Positions 45,071-54,435 of a stretch of 64,000 nucleotides of DNA are shown piece by piece. The notes under the pieces are model-generated. The model searched no databases. It was not told the DNA's origin and saw nothing but the letters and a program-made list of their open reading frames with translations. Positions within the stretch are counted from its first letter, which is position 1, and every line of letters starts with the position of its first letter. Source of the stretch: Candidatus Thiodiazotropha endoloripes (lineage in GTDB: Bacteria > Pseudomonadota > Gammaproteobacteria > Chromatiales > Chromatiaceae); the NCBI GenBank assembly GCA_001709035.1, contig LVKA01000019.1, forward strand, positions 124,001 to 188,000, in the 5' to 3' direction. The position numbers and the translations under genes were made by a program.

Positions 45071-45598
45071 ATGAAAAACGGGATACAACCGACGAACAGG
45101 GAGATATTGGTCAGCGAGCGCGATTTTATCGTCTCAAAAACCGATACCAAGGGGAGAATCGTCTACGCGAACAGGCTGTTCATGAAGATCAGTGGCTATC
45201 GGGAAGCAGAGTTGCTTGGCAAGCAACACAATCTGTTGCGTCACCCGGATATGCCCCGCGGTGTGTTCCATCTGTTGTGGCGCAAAATCATGCAGGGCCA
45301 TGAGTGTTTTGCCTATATAAAGAATCTCTGCAAAAACGGCGATCACTACTGGGTACTAGCCAACGTCACACCGGACTACGATCCGATGGATCAGATCATC
45401 GGGTATTTTTCGGTAAGACGTAAACCGAGCAGAGAGGCGGTGGATTATTTCAACGGACTCTATCAGCAGATGCTGAGCACAGAGACCCGTGCCGGACCGA
45501 AAAACGCAGTTACCGCCTCAACTGAGCTTTTGAACCAAGCCATAAACGACCAAGGGTTCGAGAATTATGAAACGTTTGTATTTGGCCACCAGACTTAA
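45071..45598 (+). CDS. Stand-alone PAS protein, CetB-like taxis sensor
   Basis: 175 residues, almost all one PAS domain, without membrane or signalling segments. It matches the PAS part of Aer: [20 protein letters not shown] at the start, [33 protein letters not shown] and [11 protein letters not shown]. The start is the ATG at 45071, behind AGGG; a GTG six bases upstream is less likely. Its 3' end overlaps the following MCP gene by 32 bases, so both are translated together. Such isolated PAS proteins bind FAD and signal to a partner receptor, as CetB does with CetA in Campylobacter. Confidence 0.83.
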   Translation: MKNGIQPTNREILVSERDFIVSKTDTKGRIVYANRLFMKISGYREAELLGKQHNLLRHPDMPRGVFHLLWRKIMQGHECFAYIKNLCKNGDHYWVLANVTPDYDPMDQIIGYFSVRRKPSREAVDYFNGLYQQMLSTETRAGPKNAVTASTELLNQAINDQGFENYETFVFGHQT

Positions 45599-47018
45599 GA
45601 TCTATGTTCTGATCTTTGTCCTGCTGAGCATCGCATCTGTCTTCTCCTCATGGTTGAGCGAGGGTTATCACCACTGGCAGTGGCTGTTCCCCCTGGGCAC
45701 CCTGATCGTTGCCGGCATCATCTCTCAGCGCATGAAAATGCCATTCCGGGTGATGAAACAGACCGAACAAGTACTCGACGAAATGCTCGACGGCCAGTTC
45801 TCCTCACGCATCACCGAAGTCCCCTGGATGGGGGAAGCCGGGCACATCGCCTGGAATCTGAATGAATCACTGGACCAGCTTGAGACCTTCTTTCGCGAGG
45901 TCAAAACCAGTTTCGAACTGGTATCCCGTGGCCGCTACTATCGGCGCACCATGCCCACCGGCCTGCATGGCGAACTGGCGAAAACCCTGGAGCGGATCAA
46001 TAAATCGCTGGATGCGATGGCAGACAACGCCGCCTATATCATGCGCAACGAAAAGGCGGCCGAGCTGCAAGCACTCAATACCAGCCAGACCATGAGCAAC
46101 CTGCTGCTCAGCCAGCACGACCTGACCCGCATCACCGACGAAATGCAGAAGGTCTCCCATATCGCCACCGACAATATGGAGAAGGCCAAGAGCAGTCAGG
46201 TGTCCGTATCGCAAGTGGTAGAAGCGCAAAACCGCACCCTGGGGATGATCGAACAGAGCCACCAGACCATGAGGCAGCTCAACACCATGAGCGATGAGAT
46301 CACCGGCATCCTGGGGATGATCAGCGAGATCGCAGACAAAACCAATCTGCTGGCACTCAACGCTTCGATCGAAGCCGCCCGGGCAGGGGAACATGGCAGA
46401 GGCTTCGCAGTGGTGGCGGATGAGGTGAAGAAACTGGCGGAAAGCACCAAAAAAGCCACCGATGAGATCCGCGATGTGGTCAATACCTTCCAGAAGGAGA
46501 CCACGGTGATGCAGAGCAACTCCAACGAAATGCTCGACATGGCGAATGACGTTCAGACCTCAGTGGAAGCGATGAGCAGCAACTTCAATCAATTTGCTCA
46601 ACACGCACAGGACACCTTCACCTCCGTCGATTTTGCCCATGACATCTGCTACGCCTCGTTGATCAAGGTCGACCATATGATCTATAAACAGAAGGCCTAC
46701 AAATCCTTCCATGCCGGCACCGACAACGACGATGCCAGGGCTGTCAAGGTCGATCACCACAGCTGCCGTTTGGGTAAATGGTATTATGAAGGCTTTGGTA
46801 AAGAGTCGTTCGGCCATCTGATCGCATTCAGAGAGCTGGAAGAGCCCCACAGCCAGGTTCACAACGCTGGCCATAAAGCACTGGAACTCCTTTCCAAAGA
46901 CTGGGAGAAAGACCGCACACTGTTAAAGAATATTCTCGAAAATTACCGGCATATGGAGGACGCCAGTGACCGCGTGATGGACCGCATCGACGCCATGATC
47001 ACTGAAAAACATAGCTAG
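45567..47018 (+). CDS. Chemotaxis receptor without periplasmic domain, with C-terminal CZB zinc domain
   Basis: 483 residues. Two adjacent membrane helices (about 11-29 and 39-53) form a hairpin with almost no periplasmic loop. HAMP-like region at about 55-160; signalling hairpin with [20 protein letters not shown] at 260-279 and [14 protein letters not shown]-terminal CZB domain at about 345-475 with H370, C400 in CRLGKW, H428 and H432, the Cys/His zinc site of that family. With no sensory domain of its own it should take its signal from the PAS proteins encoded on either side. CZB domains respond to zinc or oxidants. Confidence 0.87.
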   Translation: MKRLYLATRLKIYVLIFVLLSIASVFSSWLSEGYHHWQWLFPLGTLIVAGIISQRMKMPFRVMKQTEQVLDEMLDGQFSSRITEVPWMGEAGHIAWNLNESLDQLETFFREVKTSFELVSRGRYYRRTMPTGLHGELAKTLERINKSLDAMADNAAYIMRNEKAAELQALNTSQTMSNLLLSQHDLTRITDEMQKVSHIATDNMEKAKSSQVSVSQVVEAQNRTLGMIEQSHQTMRQLNTMSDEITGILGMISEIADKTNLLALNASIEAARAGEHGRGFAVVADEVKKLAESTKKATDEIRDVVNTFQKETTVMQSNSNEMLDMANDVQTSVEAMSSNFNQFAQHAQDTFTSVDFAHDICYASLIKVDHMIYKQKAYKSFHAGTDNDDARAVKVDHHSCRLGKWYYEGFGKESFGHLIAFRELEEPHSQVHNAGHKALELLSKDWEKDRTLLKNILENYRHMEDASDRVMDRIDAMITEKHS

Positions 47019-47061
47019 GGCCAGAGTTCACTAAGCCGATAACCCCGCTGTGTCTGAAAAA

Positions 47062-47077
47062 GCGCCTGACTAGGCGC
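47062..47077 (+). other. Stem-loop just before a ribosome binding site
   Basis: GCGCCT (47062-47067) pairs with AGGCGC (47072-47077) around GACT, and the following GGGGAG is the ribosome site of the second PAS gene. It could alter relative expression of that gene by RNA folding or simply be chance. Not a terminator, since no T run follows. Confidence 0.4.
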
Positions 47078-47088
47078 GGGGAGTTTCC

Positions 47089-47613
47089 ATGAAACCCAAT
47101 GTCACACCGACGAACAGGGAAATCATCATGGATGAGAACGATTTCATCGTCTCAAAGACAGACCTCAAGGGACGGATCACCTACGCCAACCGGATCTTTA
47201 TGAAGATCGCCGGTTATGCCGAACATGAGCTGTTGAATGTTCAACACAATATCATCCGCCATCCCGACATGCCGCGCGGGGTATTCCGGCTGCTCTGGAA
47301 CGTCATAGAAACGGGCCAGGAGTGCTTCGCCTATGTCAAGAACATGGCCAAGAGCGGCGACTACTATTGGGTGTTTGCCAATGTTACAGCCGACTATGAC
47401 CAAAATGGCAAACCCATCGGCTATTTTTCGGTACGCCGCAAACCCAGCCGTTCCGGCGTCGAAGCCATCACCCCAATCTACCAGGAGATGATGCGAATCG
47501 AGCAGCAGGCCGGCCCTGGGAGGGCCCCCGATGCCTCGCTGGAGTGGCTGCAGGGGGTATTGCAGAGCAAGGGGACGAGCTATGAAGAGTTCATCCATAC
47601 CCTAGGTGGCTGA
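47089..47613 (+). CDS. Second stand-alone PAS protein, CetB-like
   Basis: 174 residues, closely similar to the protein at 45071: [53 protein letters not shown] and [14 protein letters not shown] with GGAG five bases upstream. In the middle motif the CKNGDHYW of the first copy is AKSGDYYW, so the flavin pocket may differ. It probably arose by duplication, leaving one MCP with two PAS partners. It is followed by about 190 bases without a gene before the large c-di-GMP protein. Confidence 0.83.
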   Translation: MKPNVTPTNREIIMDENDFIVSKTDLKGRITYANRIFMKIAGYAEHELLNVQHNIIRHPDMPRGVFRLLWNVIETGQECFAYVKNMAKSGDYYWVFANVTADYDQNGKPIGYFSVRRKPSRSGVEAITPIYQEMMRIEQQAGPGRAPDASLEWLQGVLQSKGTSYEEFIHTLGG

Positions 47614-47807
47614 AAGCAGACATCCAGAGACACAACTGAACAATATTTAATTAAATTTAGCCTATAAAACAGCAATTTAGTGAGTAGAGTGCTGCCTCGG
47701 AACCACTTCAGGCCATCAAGATTCCACGATTTCAGTCGCTAATCCGGACTGAGCGACAAATTTTATCGGGTGTAGACCAGCCTGGCCTTACCCAGCAGGC
47801 AATCACT

Positions 47808-50768
47808 ATGGACAGCCGGACAAACGACAATTTCAGTACTGCTTTGGCTGACGCCATTCTGCACACGACAGAAGATGGTATCCTGATCACTGACAACTCG
47901 GGTCTAGTCCTTAGGCACAACACCCGCTTTAGCGAATTGTGGCGCTTATCTGGAGAGCTCACTGACGAGACCACCCTGGACGACATTCAGGATCAACTGC
48001 TAGACCAGCTAACCAATCAGCAGAGATTTCTCGACAATTTATCGCTCTACCAAAATCAACCGAAACTCAAAGCCTTTGACAGCCTTTATCTGAAGGATGG
48101 TCGAGTCTATGAACAGTTCAGCCAACCCATGTGCAGCGATGGGGAGGTCGTAGCCCGGATCTGGAGCTTCCGGGATTTAACCCTCACTGAGCGGGTGCAA
48201 AAAGAGCTCTATAGAGAGACCAGTTTCCGGATAGCCATTCTGAACACCCTGCCCGATCTGATCTGGCTGAAGGATACCCAGGGTGTCTACCTCGCCTGTA
48301 ATGACAGATTCGAGGATTTTTTCGGCGCCAAGGAGATCGAGATTGTTGGCAAAAGCGATTATGACTTTGTCGAGAAGGCGTTGGCCGATTTTTTTCGTCA
48401 GCACGACAGATTAGCCATGGAAAAGGGTGGCCCTTCCACCAATGAGGAGTCGATAACCTTCGCCAATGACGGCCACAAAGAGCTGCTTGAAACAACCAAG
48501 ACCCCCCTCTACGACCACCGCAAGAAACTCATCGGCATCCTCGGCATCGGTCACAACATCACCGAGCGAAGGGCTGCTGAAGAGCGCCTCAGAGAATCCG
48601 AGGAGCGTCTGTCACTCGCCATGCGTGGCGCCAATGATGGGCTTTGGGACTGGAACCTGCTCAACAACGAGATCTACTATTCGCCACGCTGGAAAGAGAT
48701 GCTCGGTTATCAAGACGATGAACTGCCAAACCACCTGGATACCTGGATGCGTCTGGTACATTCGGCGGATAAGGATCGCGTTCTGAATGAGATCGCCAGC
48801 TTTATCGCCGGTGACACAGAAGCTCTGGAGATTGAGATGCGCATGCACCACAAGACAGGGCGTGACGTGCATGTGCTGTCCCGTGCCATTCGTCTCTACC
48901 AGGAAGCGGATGGCAAGCCGGTGCGACTGGTCGGCACCCATGTTGACATCACCGAGCGCAAGCGTGCCGAAAGCCATGACGAGAAAAACGCTGAAATCCT
49001 CGAGATGATCGCCATCGGCAAGCCAGCTGTAGAAATCTACGATGCCATCGCCCTGATGTACGAATCGCGGCATCCGGGGATGCGCTGCTCACTGCTGGAA
49101 CTGCACAAGGGCAGACTTCTGCATGGTGGCGCACCGAGCCTGCCAAAGGCCTACTGTGAGGCGGTACACGGTCTGGAATTCGGCCCGGACATCGGCTCCT
49201 GCGGTACCTCGACCTACACCGGCCATCGGGTCATTGTCAAGGACATTGCAACCGATCCGAAGTGGGTAACCATTCGGGATGCGGCGCTGCCCCATGGGAT
49301 GCGCTGCTGCTGGTCCGAACCGATCAAAAGCTCTGCCGGAAAGGTGCTGGGCGCTTTCGGTATGTACTATGACCACATTGCGACCCCCGATAAGGAGGAG
49401 TCCAACGATCTGAAAGCCGCCGCTCGGCTGGCAAGTATCGTCATGGAGCGGGATCAGAATCAGAAGAGGATTCATCAACTGGCCTACACCGATGAGCTGA
49501 CAGGCCTGGCCAGCCGGCCTCACTTTTTTCAATCCCTGGATGAGATGATCAAAACCTCGAAACGGCATCAGCGTCGTTTCAGTCTGCTCTATATCGACCT
49601 GGACAACTTCAAGAATGTGAATGATAGCCTGGGACATGACGTGGGTGACGAGCTACTCAAGGTGATTGCACAAAGGCTCAAGTCATTCGGCCGGGATGTG
49701 GATTTCGTAGCCCGCCTGAGTGGCGATGAATTCTGTATCCTGCTGGATGACGTGTTCGATGATTACACATCCGCCAACCTGGCGAAACGCTGCCTGGAAC
49801 GGATCGCCCAACCGCTGCAGCTCTCTTCCCGCTGGCATACCCCAGCCTGCAGTATCGGCATCGCCCATTATCCCGATGACGGCACAGATGCCTCGATGTT
49901 GCTGAAGGCGGCAGACACTTCCCTGTATGCGGCCAAGGAACACGGCAAAAACCGCTTTGCATTCTATAACCAGGAGCTGACACGCAAGGCCGAGTACCGG
50001 TTTCAGTTTGAACAGTATCTGCGCGAAGCCATCGATAACGAGCAGCTGACCCTGGTCTATCAGCCACAAATCCATCTGACCACCGGACAGATCATTGGTG
50101 TGGAGGCCCTCTCCCGCTGGCATCACCCGGAGATGGGGCAGATTCCACCCACCGAGTTCATCCAGGTTGCCGAGCAGATCGGCATGATCAAGCCGCTGAC
50201 CAAAACCATTCTCTGCAATGCCTGCAGACAGGCTGTCAGCTGGCAAAAGCAGGGGCTGCCCCTGATGCGCATGTCGGTCAACATCTCCCCCTCCCACTTT
50301 CTCGACGAACACCTGGTGACCCTGATCGATCAGGTACTGGTTGAGACCAACATGGATCCGACCCTGCTTGAGCTAGAGGTTACGGAAACCGCGGTTCAGA
50401 CCGACCAGAAGAATACCGCCATCTTCGGCCACCTGAAGGAGTCGGGCATTCAGATCGCCATCGATGACTTTGGCACAGGCTACTCCTCCATCGCTTCACT
50501 CAAACATCTGAAGGTGGACAGCCTGAAAATCGACAAATATTTCATCAACGATATGCTGCTGGATAAGAAGACCCAGTACCTGGTCAATACGATGATCGAG
50601 ATGGGCCACAATCTCGGCCACACCATCGTCGCCGAAGGTATCGAAACCAGAGCACAGCTGGAGTTACTCAAGCAGCTGAGCTGCGACACGGCACAAGGCT
50701 ATCTGTTCAGCAGACCCGTGACGGCTGAACAGATACCCAAACTGGTCCTCAACGGCATCCCCACATAA
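47808..50768 (+). CDS. PAS-PAS-PAS-GAF-GGDEF-EAL c-di-GMP enzyme
   Basis: 986 residues, soluble, no membrane segment. Three PAS domains (about 12-130, 140-265, 266-395) are followed by a GAF domain (about 405-555, with CSLLELHKGRLLHGGAPSLP). The GGDEF domain (about 560-725) has SGDEF at 638-642 instead of GGDEF, a change found in active enzymes. The EAL domain (about 735-980) keeps EAL at 766-768, NISPSHF, ELEVTE, DDFGTG from 886 and EGIET, so phosphodiesterase activity is expected. It would make and/or break c-di-GMP in response to several cytoplasmic signals. ATG with AGG at a good distance. Confidence 0.93.
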   Translation: MDSRTNDNFSTALADAILHTTEDGILITDNSGLVLRHNTRFSELWRLSGELTDETTLDDIQDQLLDQLTNQQRFLDNLSLYQNQPKLKAFDSLYLKDGRVYEQFSQPMCSDGEVVARIWSFRDLTLTERVQKELYRETSFRIAILNTLPDLIWLKDTQGVYLACNDRFEDFFGAKEIEIVGKSDYDFVEKALADFFRQHDRLAMEKGGPSTNEESITFANDGHKELLETTKTPLYDHRKKLIGILGIGHNITERRAAEERLRESEERLSLAMRGANDGLWDWNLLNNEIYYSPRWKEMLGYQDDELPNHLDTWMRLVHSADKDRVLNEIASFIAGDTEALEIEMRMHHKTGRDVHVLSRAIRLYQEADGKPVRLVGTHVDITERKRAESHDEKNAEILEMIAIGKPAVEIYDAIALMYESRHPGMRCSLLELHKGRLLHGGAPSLPKAYCEAVHGLEFGPDIGSCGTSTYTGHRVIVKDIATDPKWVTIRDAALPHGMRCCWSEPIKSSAGKVLGAFGMYYDHIATPDKEESNDLKAAARLASIVMERDQNQKRIHQLAYTDELTGLASRPHFFQSLDEMIKTSKRHQRRFSLLYIDLDNFKNVNDSLGHDVGDELLKVIAQRLKSFGRDVDFVARLSGDEFCILLDDVFDDYTSANLAKRCLERIAQPLQLSSRWHTPACSIGIAHYPDDGTDASMLLKAADTSLYAAKEHGKNRFAFYNQELTRKAEYRFQFEQYLREAIDNEQLTLVYQPQIHLTTGQIIGVEALSRWHHPEMGQIPPTEFIQVAEQIGMIKPLTKTILCNACRQAVSWQKQGLPLMRMSVNISPSHFLDEHLVTLIDQVLVETNMDPTLLELEVTETAVQTDQKNTAIFGHLKESGIQIAIDDFGTGYSSIASLKHLKVDSLKIDKYFINDMLLDKKTQYLVNTMIEMGHNLGHTIVAEGIETRAQLELLKQLSCDTAQGYLFSRPVTAEQIPKLVLNGIPT

Positions 50769-50778
50769 TGACTGATCC

Positions 50779-50810
50779 CAGGGCCGATTGGATCAGTCTT
50801 AACAAACCCT
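50779..50810 (-). repeat. Single-arm copy of the palindrome element
   Basis: CAGGGCCGATTGGATCAGTC followed by TTAACAAACCCT aligns with the right arm of the palindrome at 41240-41271, with about 25 of 32 bases identical. It starts eleven bases after the stop of the c-di-GMP gene. Confidence 0.6.
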
Positions 50811-50863
50811 GGTGGGCGATGCGGGAACAAACCTCAACTTGGCTGAGCGACTAACCGTCAGAT

Positions 50864-51202
50864 CTACTGATGAGGCTCCATCGAGATAATCCTGAAATGG
50901 TTGTCCCGCCCCTTTTTCAGGGTGAAATGGACCTGGTCACCGGCCTTGAACCGGGTCAGGTCAACTCGTTTGGTCACCGGCAGATCCATGGTCATTTCCG
51001 GCCAATTCAGTGACGGGATAGGCTCGTGAGTGAGATTGACCGTTTTTTTATCCACATTCACATGATGAAGAATCCCCATACCCATCGCCTGATTGTTATT
51101 GCCAGCCATCATCGAATGGTCATGCATGGCATGGTTTGCTGCATAGACCACCACATGAAACAACAGCCCGGCAATCAATAGAGTTATACTTTTCATCGAC
51201 AT
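50864..51202 (-). CDS. cusF: Periplasmic copper/silver chaperone, CusF-like
   Basis: 112 residues from the ATG at 51200-51202, with GAGG seven bases upstream; another ATG two codons earlier overlaps cusA. Signal peptide (MKSITLLIAGLLFHVVVYAA), a His/Met-rich linker (HAMHDHSMMAGNNNQAMGMG), then the small beta-barrel. The barrel holds the CusF metal site: a histidine in ILHHVNV and W, M, M in NWPEMTMDL. It binds Cu(I)/Ag(I) in the periplasm and hands it to CusB/CusA. Last gene of the efflux operon. Confidence 0.87.
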   Translation of the reverse strand: MSMKSITLLIAGLLFHVVVYAANHAMHDHSMMAGNNNQAMGMGILHHVNVDKKTVNLTHEPIPSLNWPEMTMDLPVTKRVDLTRFKAGDQVHFTLKKGRDNHFRIISMEPHQ

Positions 51203-51204
51203 TT

Positions 51205-54200
51205 TCATACCTCTTGTGGTTGTTGGGATAGATCACTATCCCCGGTGGAATTTTCAGCCAGGAGGGGCAACCTCCTGGACTCCCAGATCAGATAGATGAC
51301 CGGAATCACGATCAGGGTCATGATGGTGGTACTCAGCATCCCTCCCACCATCGGCAAGGCAATGCGTCGCATCACATCCGAACCAGGACCCTCGGTAAAG
51401 AAGATGGGTAACAGACCGGCGATGATCACCGACACGGTCATCAGTTTCGGACGCACCCGCCTCACAGCGCCCGCCATGATGGCGGCAAACAGGGTTTTGT
51501 GATCGACCGGGGGAAGATGGCGTACCTGCTGATCGATATAGATCAACATCACCACCGCGGTCTCCACCGCAATGCCACCCAGTGCGATAAAACCCACGGC
51601 AACGGCGACGGAGAGATTGTATCCGGCCAGATAGACCGCCCAGAGACCACCCACCAGGCCGAATGGCAGTGCTGTCATTACCATCACGGTGCGGTCCGTA
51701 CGGCCGAAATGGATCATCAGCAGCACCAGGATGATCGCCACCGCAGCGGGTATCGCAAGCTGCAGTCGTTCGCGCGCTTCGAGCATCTGCTCATACTGTC
51801 CGGACCAGGTGACGGCGTAACCTGGTGGCAGGTTGACCTGTTCAGACACCTGCCTCCTGGCGTCATCCACATAACTGCCGATATCCCGCTCGTCAATATC
51901 GACAAACACCCAGCCGGTCAACCGGGCATCCTCGGATTTGATCATCGGCGGTCCCGGGGCATATTCGATGGTTGCCACCTCCCCCAGCGGAATGTGCATA
52001 CCACCCGGTGTCGGCACCAGTATATCGGGGAGCTGGTGCACCGACTCCCGGAAGGGTCGGTCGTAACGCAGCATGATGTTGTAACGCTCCCGGCCCTGCA
52101 CACTCTCCGCGACTTTCATCCCCCCGAGTGCGGTCTGGATGATCGACTGGAACAGGCCGAGATCAATGTTGCGTCGCGCCAGTTCGTCCCGGTTGGGTAT
52201 GATCTCCAGATACTTGCCTCCGGTGACCCGGTCGGCAAAGGCGCTGCGGGTTCCCGGTACCTGCTTCACCACCCCTTCCACATCCAGCGCAATACGACCG
52301 ATCTCATTAAGATCCTGACCGGAGATTTTGATCCCCACCGGGGTGCGGATACCGGTCGAGATCATATCCATACGGATCTTGATCGGGTAACCCCAGCTGT
52401 TGACCAGACCCGGCAGCTTAACCCGCTCGTCGAGCTGCCGGGTCAGGCTCTGCACGCTCATACCCGGCCGCCACTCCGATTTTGGCTTCAGACGTATCCA
52501 GCTCTCAATCATGGAGATCGGCGCCGGATCGGTCGCTGTGTCGGCCCGACCCACTTTGCCAAATACCTGATCGACCTCCGGTAAGGTAAGGATCAGCCGG
52601 TTGGTCTGCGCCAGAATCTCCTTTGCCTTGGTGATCGAGACCCCTGGTAGGGTGGTGGGCATATAGAGCAGCTCACCTTCATAAAGCGCCGGCATGAACT
52701 CCGTACCCAGTTTGCTGTAGGGATACCAGAGGCTCGCGATACCAACGATGGCGACCGCCAGGGTAAAACCACGTCGCTTCATGGAGAAGTTCAGGATCGG
52801 CTTGTAGAGCGCGACAAAGAAGCGGTTGAGCGGATTACTCTCCTCACGGAAGATACGACCACGGATCAGCCACAGCATCAGGATCGGCACCAGGGTGACC
52901 GAGAGCAGTGAGGCGAAGGCCATGGCATAGGTCTTGGTGTAGGCCAGCGGTGAGAAAAGCCGGTAACTCTCACCGGTGAGGGCGAACACCGGCAGGAAGG
53001 ATACGGTGATGATCAGCAGACTGAAAAACAGCCCGGGTCCCACTTCCTTGGCCGACTGCAATATGGCGGCATTATAGGCTTTGCGTCCAACCGAGTCGGG
53101 CATATCGCTCAAGCGCCGGTGAGCATTCTCCACCATCACGATGGAGGCATCCACCATCGCGCCGATGGCGATCGCGATACCACCGAGGGACATGATGTTG
53201 GCGGTGATCCCCTGTGCCGACATCACCATGAACGCCCCCAGTACACCCAGTGGCAAGGTGATGATCGCCACAAACGCCGAACGTACATGCAGCAGAAAGA
53301 TGAAACAGACCAATGCGACCACCAGCCCTTCTTCCAGCAGTTTATGGTTCAGATAGTCCACCGCACCCCGGATCAACGGCGCACGATCATAAACGGTCTG
53401 AATCTCCACCCCATCCGGTAACCCCTGACGCAGTGCCTGCAGCTTCCGCTCCAGCGCCTCGATCACATTCAAGGCATTCTCACCGGAACGCATCACCACG
53501 ATACCGCCGACCACCTCCCCCTCACCATTCAGCTCCACAAGGCCCCGGCGCAACTCCGGCCCCTCGATCACCCGCGCCAGATCGGTGAGCAGCACCGGGG
53601 TGCCGTTTCTTGCCTGCACCACCACCCGCTGCAGATCCTCTAACGAGGTGATGTACCCCCTGGAACGTATCATCAGCTCAGTCTCAGCCCGCTCAATCAC
53701 CCGGCCGCCAACCTCCATGCTGGCCGCCCGAACCGCCTCTCTTACCCTTACCAGGGGAATATCAAAGGCACGCAATCGGTTGGGATCGATCAACACCTGA
53801 TACTCACGCACGAAACCACCCACCGAGGCCACCTCGGAGACCCCAGGCACCGTGGCCAGCTCGAAACGCAGAAACCAGTCCTGCAGGGCGCGCAGTTCCG
53901 CCAGGTCATGCTGGCCAGTGCGATCCAGCAATGCATATTGATAAACCCAGCCCACCCCGGTGGCGTCCGGGCCCAGTCTTGGGGTGGCGTTCTGCGGCAG
54001 ATCCTTCTGCACCGTGGCCAGTGCTTCGGCCACCCGGCTCCGGGCCCAGTAGTCATCGACCCCATCCTGAAAAATCACATAGACGAAACTGGTGCCGAAC
54101 ATGGAGAACCCCCTCACCGCCTCAGTTTTCGGCAGACCCAGAAGGGTGGCCGAGAGGGGGTAGGTGACCAGATCCTCAACGATCTGCGGCGCCTGACCTG

Positions 54201-54405
54201 CAAAGTCGGTGCGAATGATCACCTGGGTATCCGACAGATCGGGTATCGCATCGAGCGGGGTGCGTTGCAGTGCAAGCAGTCCGGCCACCGCCAGGCCGGC
54301 GGTAAAGATCAGCACGATCAACTGATTCTGTACCGACCAGGCGATCACCCGGGCAACAAACGAACGGGCCGGATCATCCCCGACAATGGGTTGCTGTTCA
54401 GACAT
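51205..54405 (-). CDS. cusA: Heavy-metal RND efflux pump, CusA-like
   Basis: 1066 residues, the normal length for heavy-metal RND pumps. N-terminal helix with NQLIVLIFTAGLAVAGLLAL, the PLDAIPDLSDTQVIIRTD motif of the HME-RND group, two large periplasmic loops and twelve membrane helices in total. GGIAIAIGAMVDASIVMVEN in TM4 contains the acidic proton-relay residue, as expected. It exports monovalent Cu/Ag across the envelope with CusB and CusC. AGGAG six bases upstream of the ATG. A Co/Zn specificity is less likely because a CusF gene follows. Confidence 0.94.
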   Translation of the reverse strand: MSEQQPIVGDDPARSFVARVIAWSVQNQLIVLIFTAGLAVAGLLALQRTPLDAIPDLSDTQVIIRTDFAGQAPQIVEDLVTYPLSATLLGLPKTEAVRGFSMFGTSFVYVIFQDGVDDYWARSRVAEALATVQKDLPQNATPRLGPDATGVGWVYQYALLDRTGQHDLAELRALQDWFLRFELATVPGVSEVASVGGFVREYQVLIDPNRLRAFDIPLVRVREAVRAASMEVGGRVIERAETELMIRSRGYITSLEDLQRVVVQARNGTPVLLTDLARVIEGPELRRGLVELNGEGEVVGGIVVMRSGENALNVIEALERKLQALRQGLPDGVEIQTVYDRAPLIRGAVDYLNHKLLEEGLVVALVCFIFLLHVRSAFVAIITLPLGVLGAFMVMSAQGITANIMSLGGIAIAIGAMVDASIVMVENAHRRLSDMPDSVGRKAYNAAILQSAKEVGPGLFFSLLIITVSFLPVFALTGESYRLFSPLAYTKTYAMAFASLLSVTLVPILMLWLIRGRIFREESNPLNRFFVALYKPILNFSMKRRGFTLAVAIVGIASLWYPYSKLGTEFMPALYEGELLYMPTTLPGVSITKAKEILAQTNRLILTLPEVDQVFGKVGRADTATDPAPISMIESWIRLKPKSEWRPGMSVQSLTRQLDERVKLPGLVNSWGYPIKIRMDMISTGIRTPVGIKISGQDLNEIGRIALDVEGVVKQVPGTRSAFADRVTGGKYLEIIPNRDELARRNIDLGLFQSIIQTALGGMKVAESVQGRERYNIMLRYDRPFRESVHQLPDILVPTPGGMHIPLGEVATIEYAPGPPMIKSEDARLTGWVFVDIDERDIGSYVDDARRQVSEQVNLPPGYAVTWSGQYEQMLEARERLQLAIPAAVAIILVLLMIHFGRTDRTVMVMTALPFGLVGGLWAVYLAGYNLSVAVAVGFIALGGIAVETAVVMLIYIDQQVRHLPPVDHKTLFAAIMAGAVRRVRPKLMTVSVIIAGLLPIFFTEGPGSDVMRRIALPMVGGMLSTTIMTLIVIPVIYLIWESRRLPLLAENSTGDSDLSQQPQEV

Positions 54406-54435
54406 CGGTATCTCCTCTGTTCATCTTCAACAACC

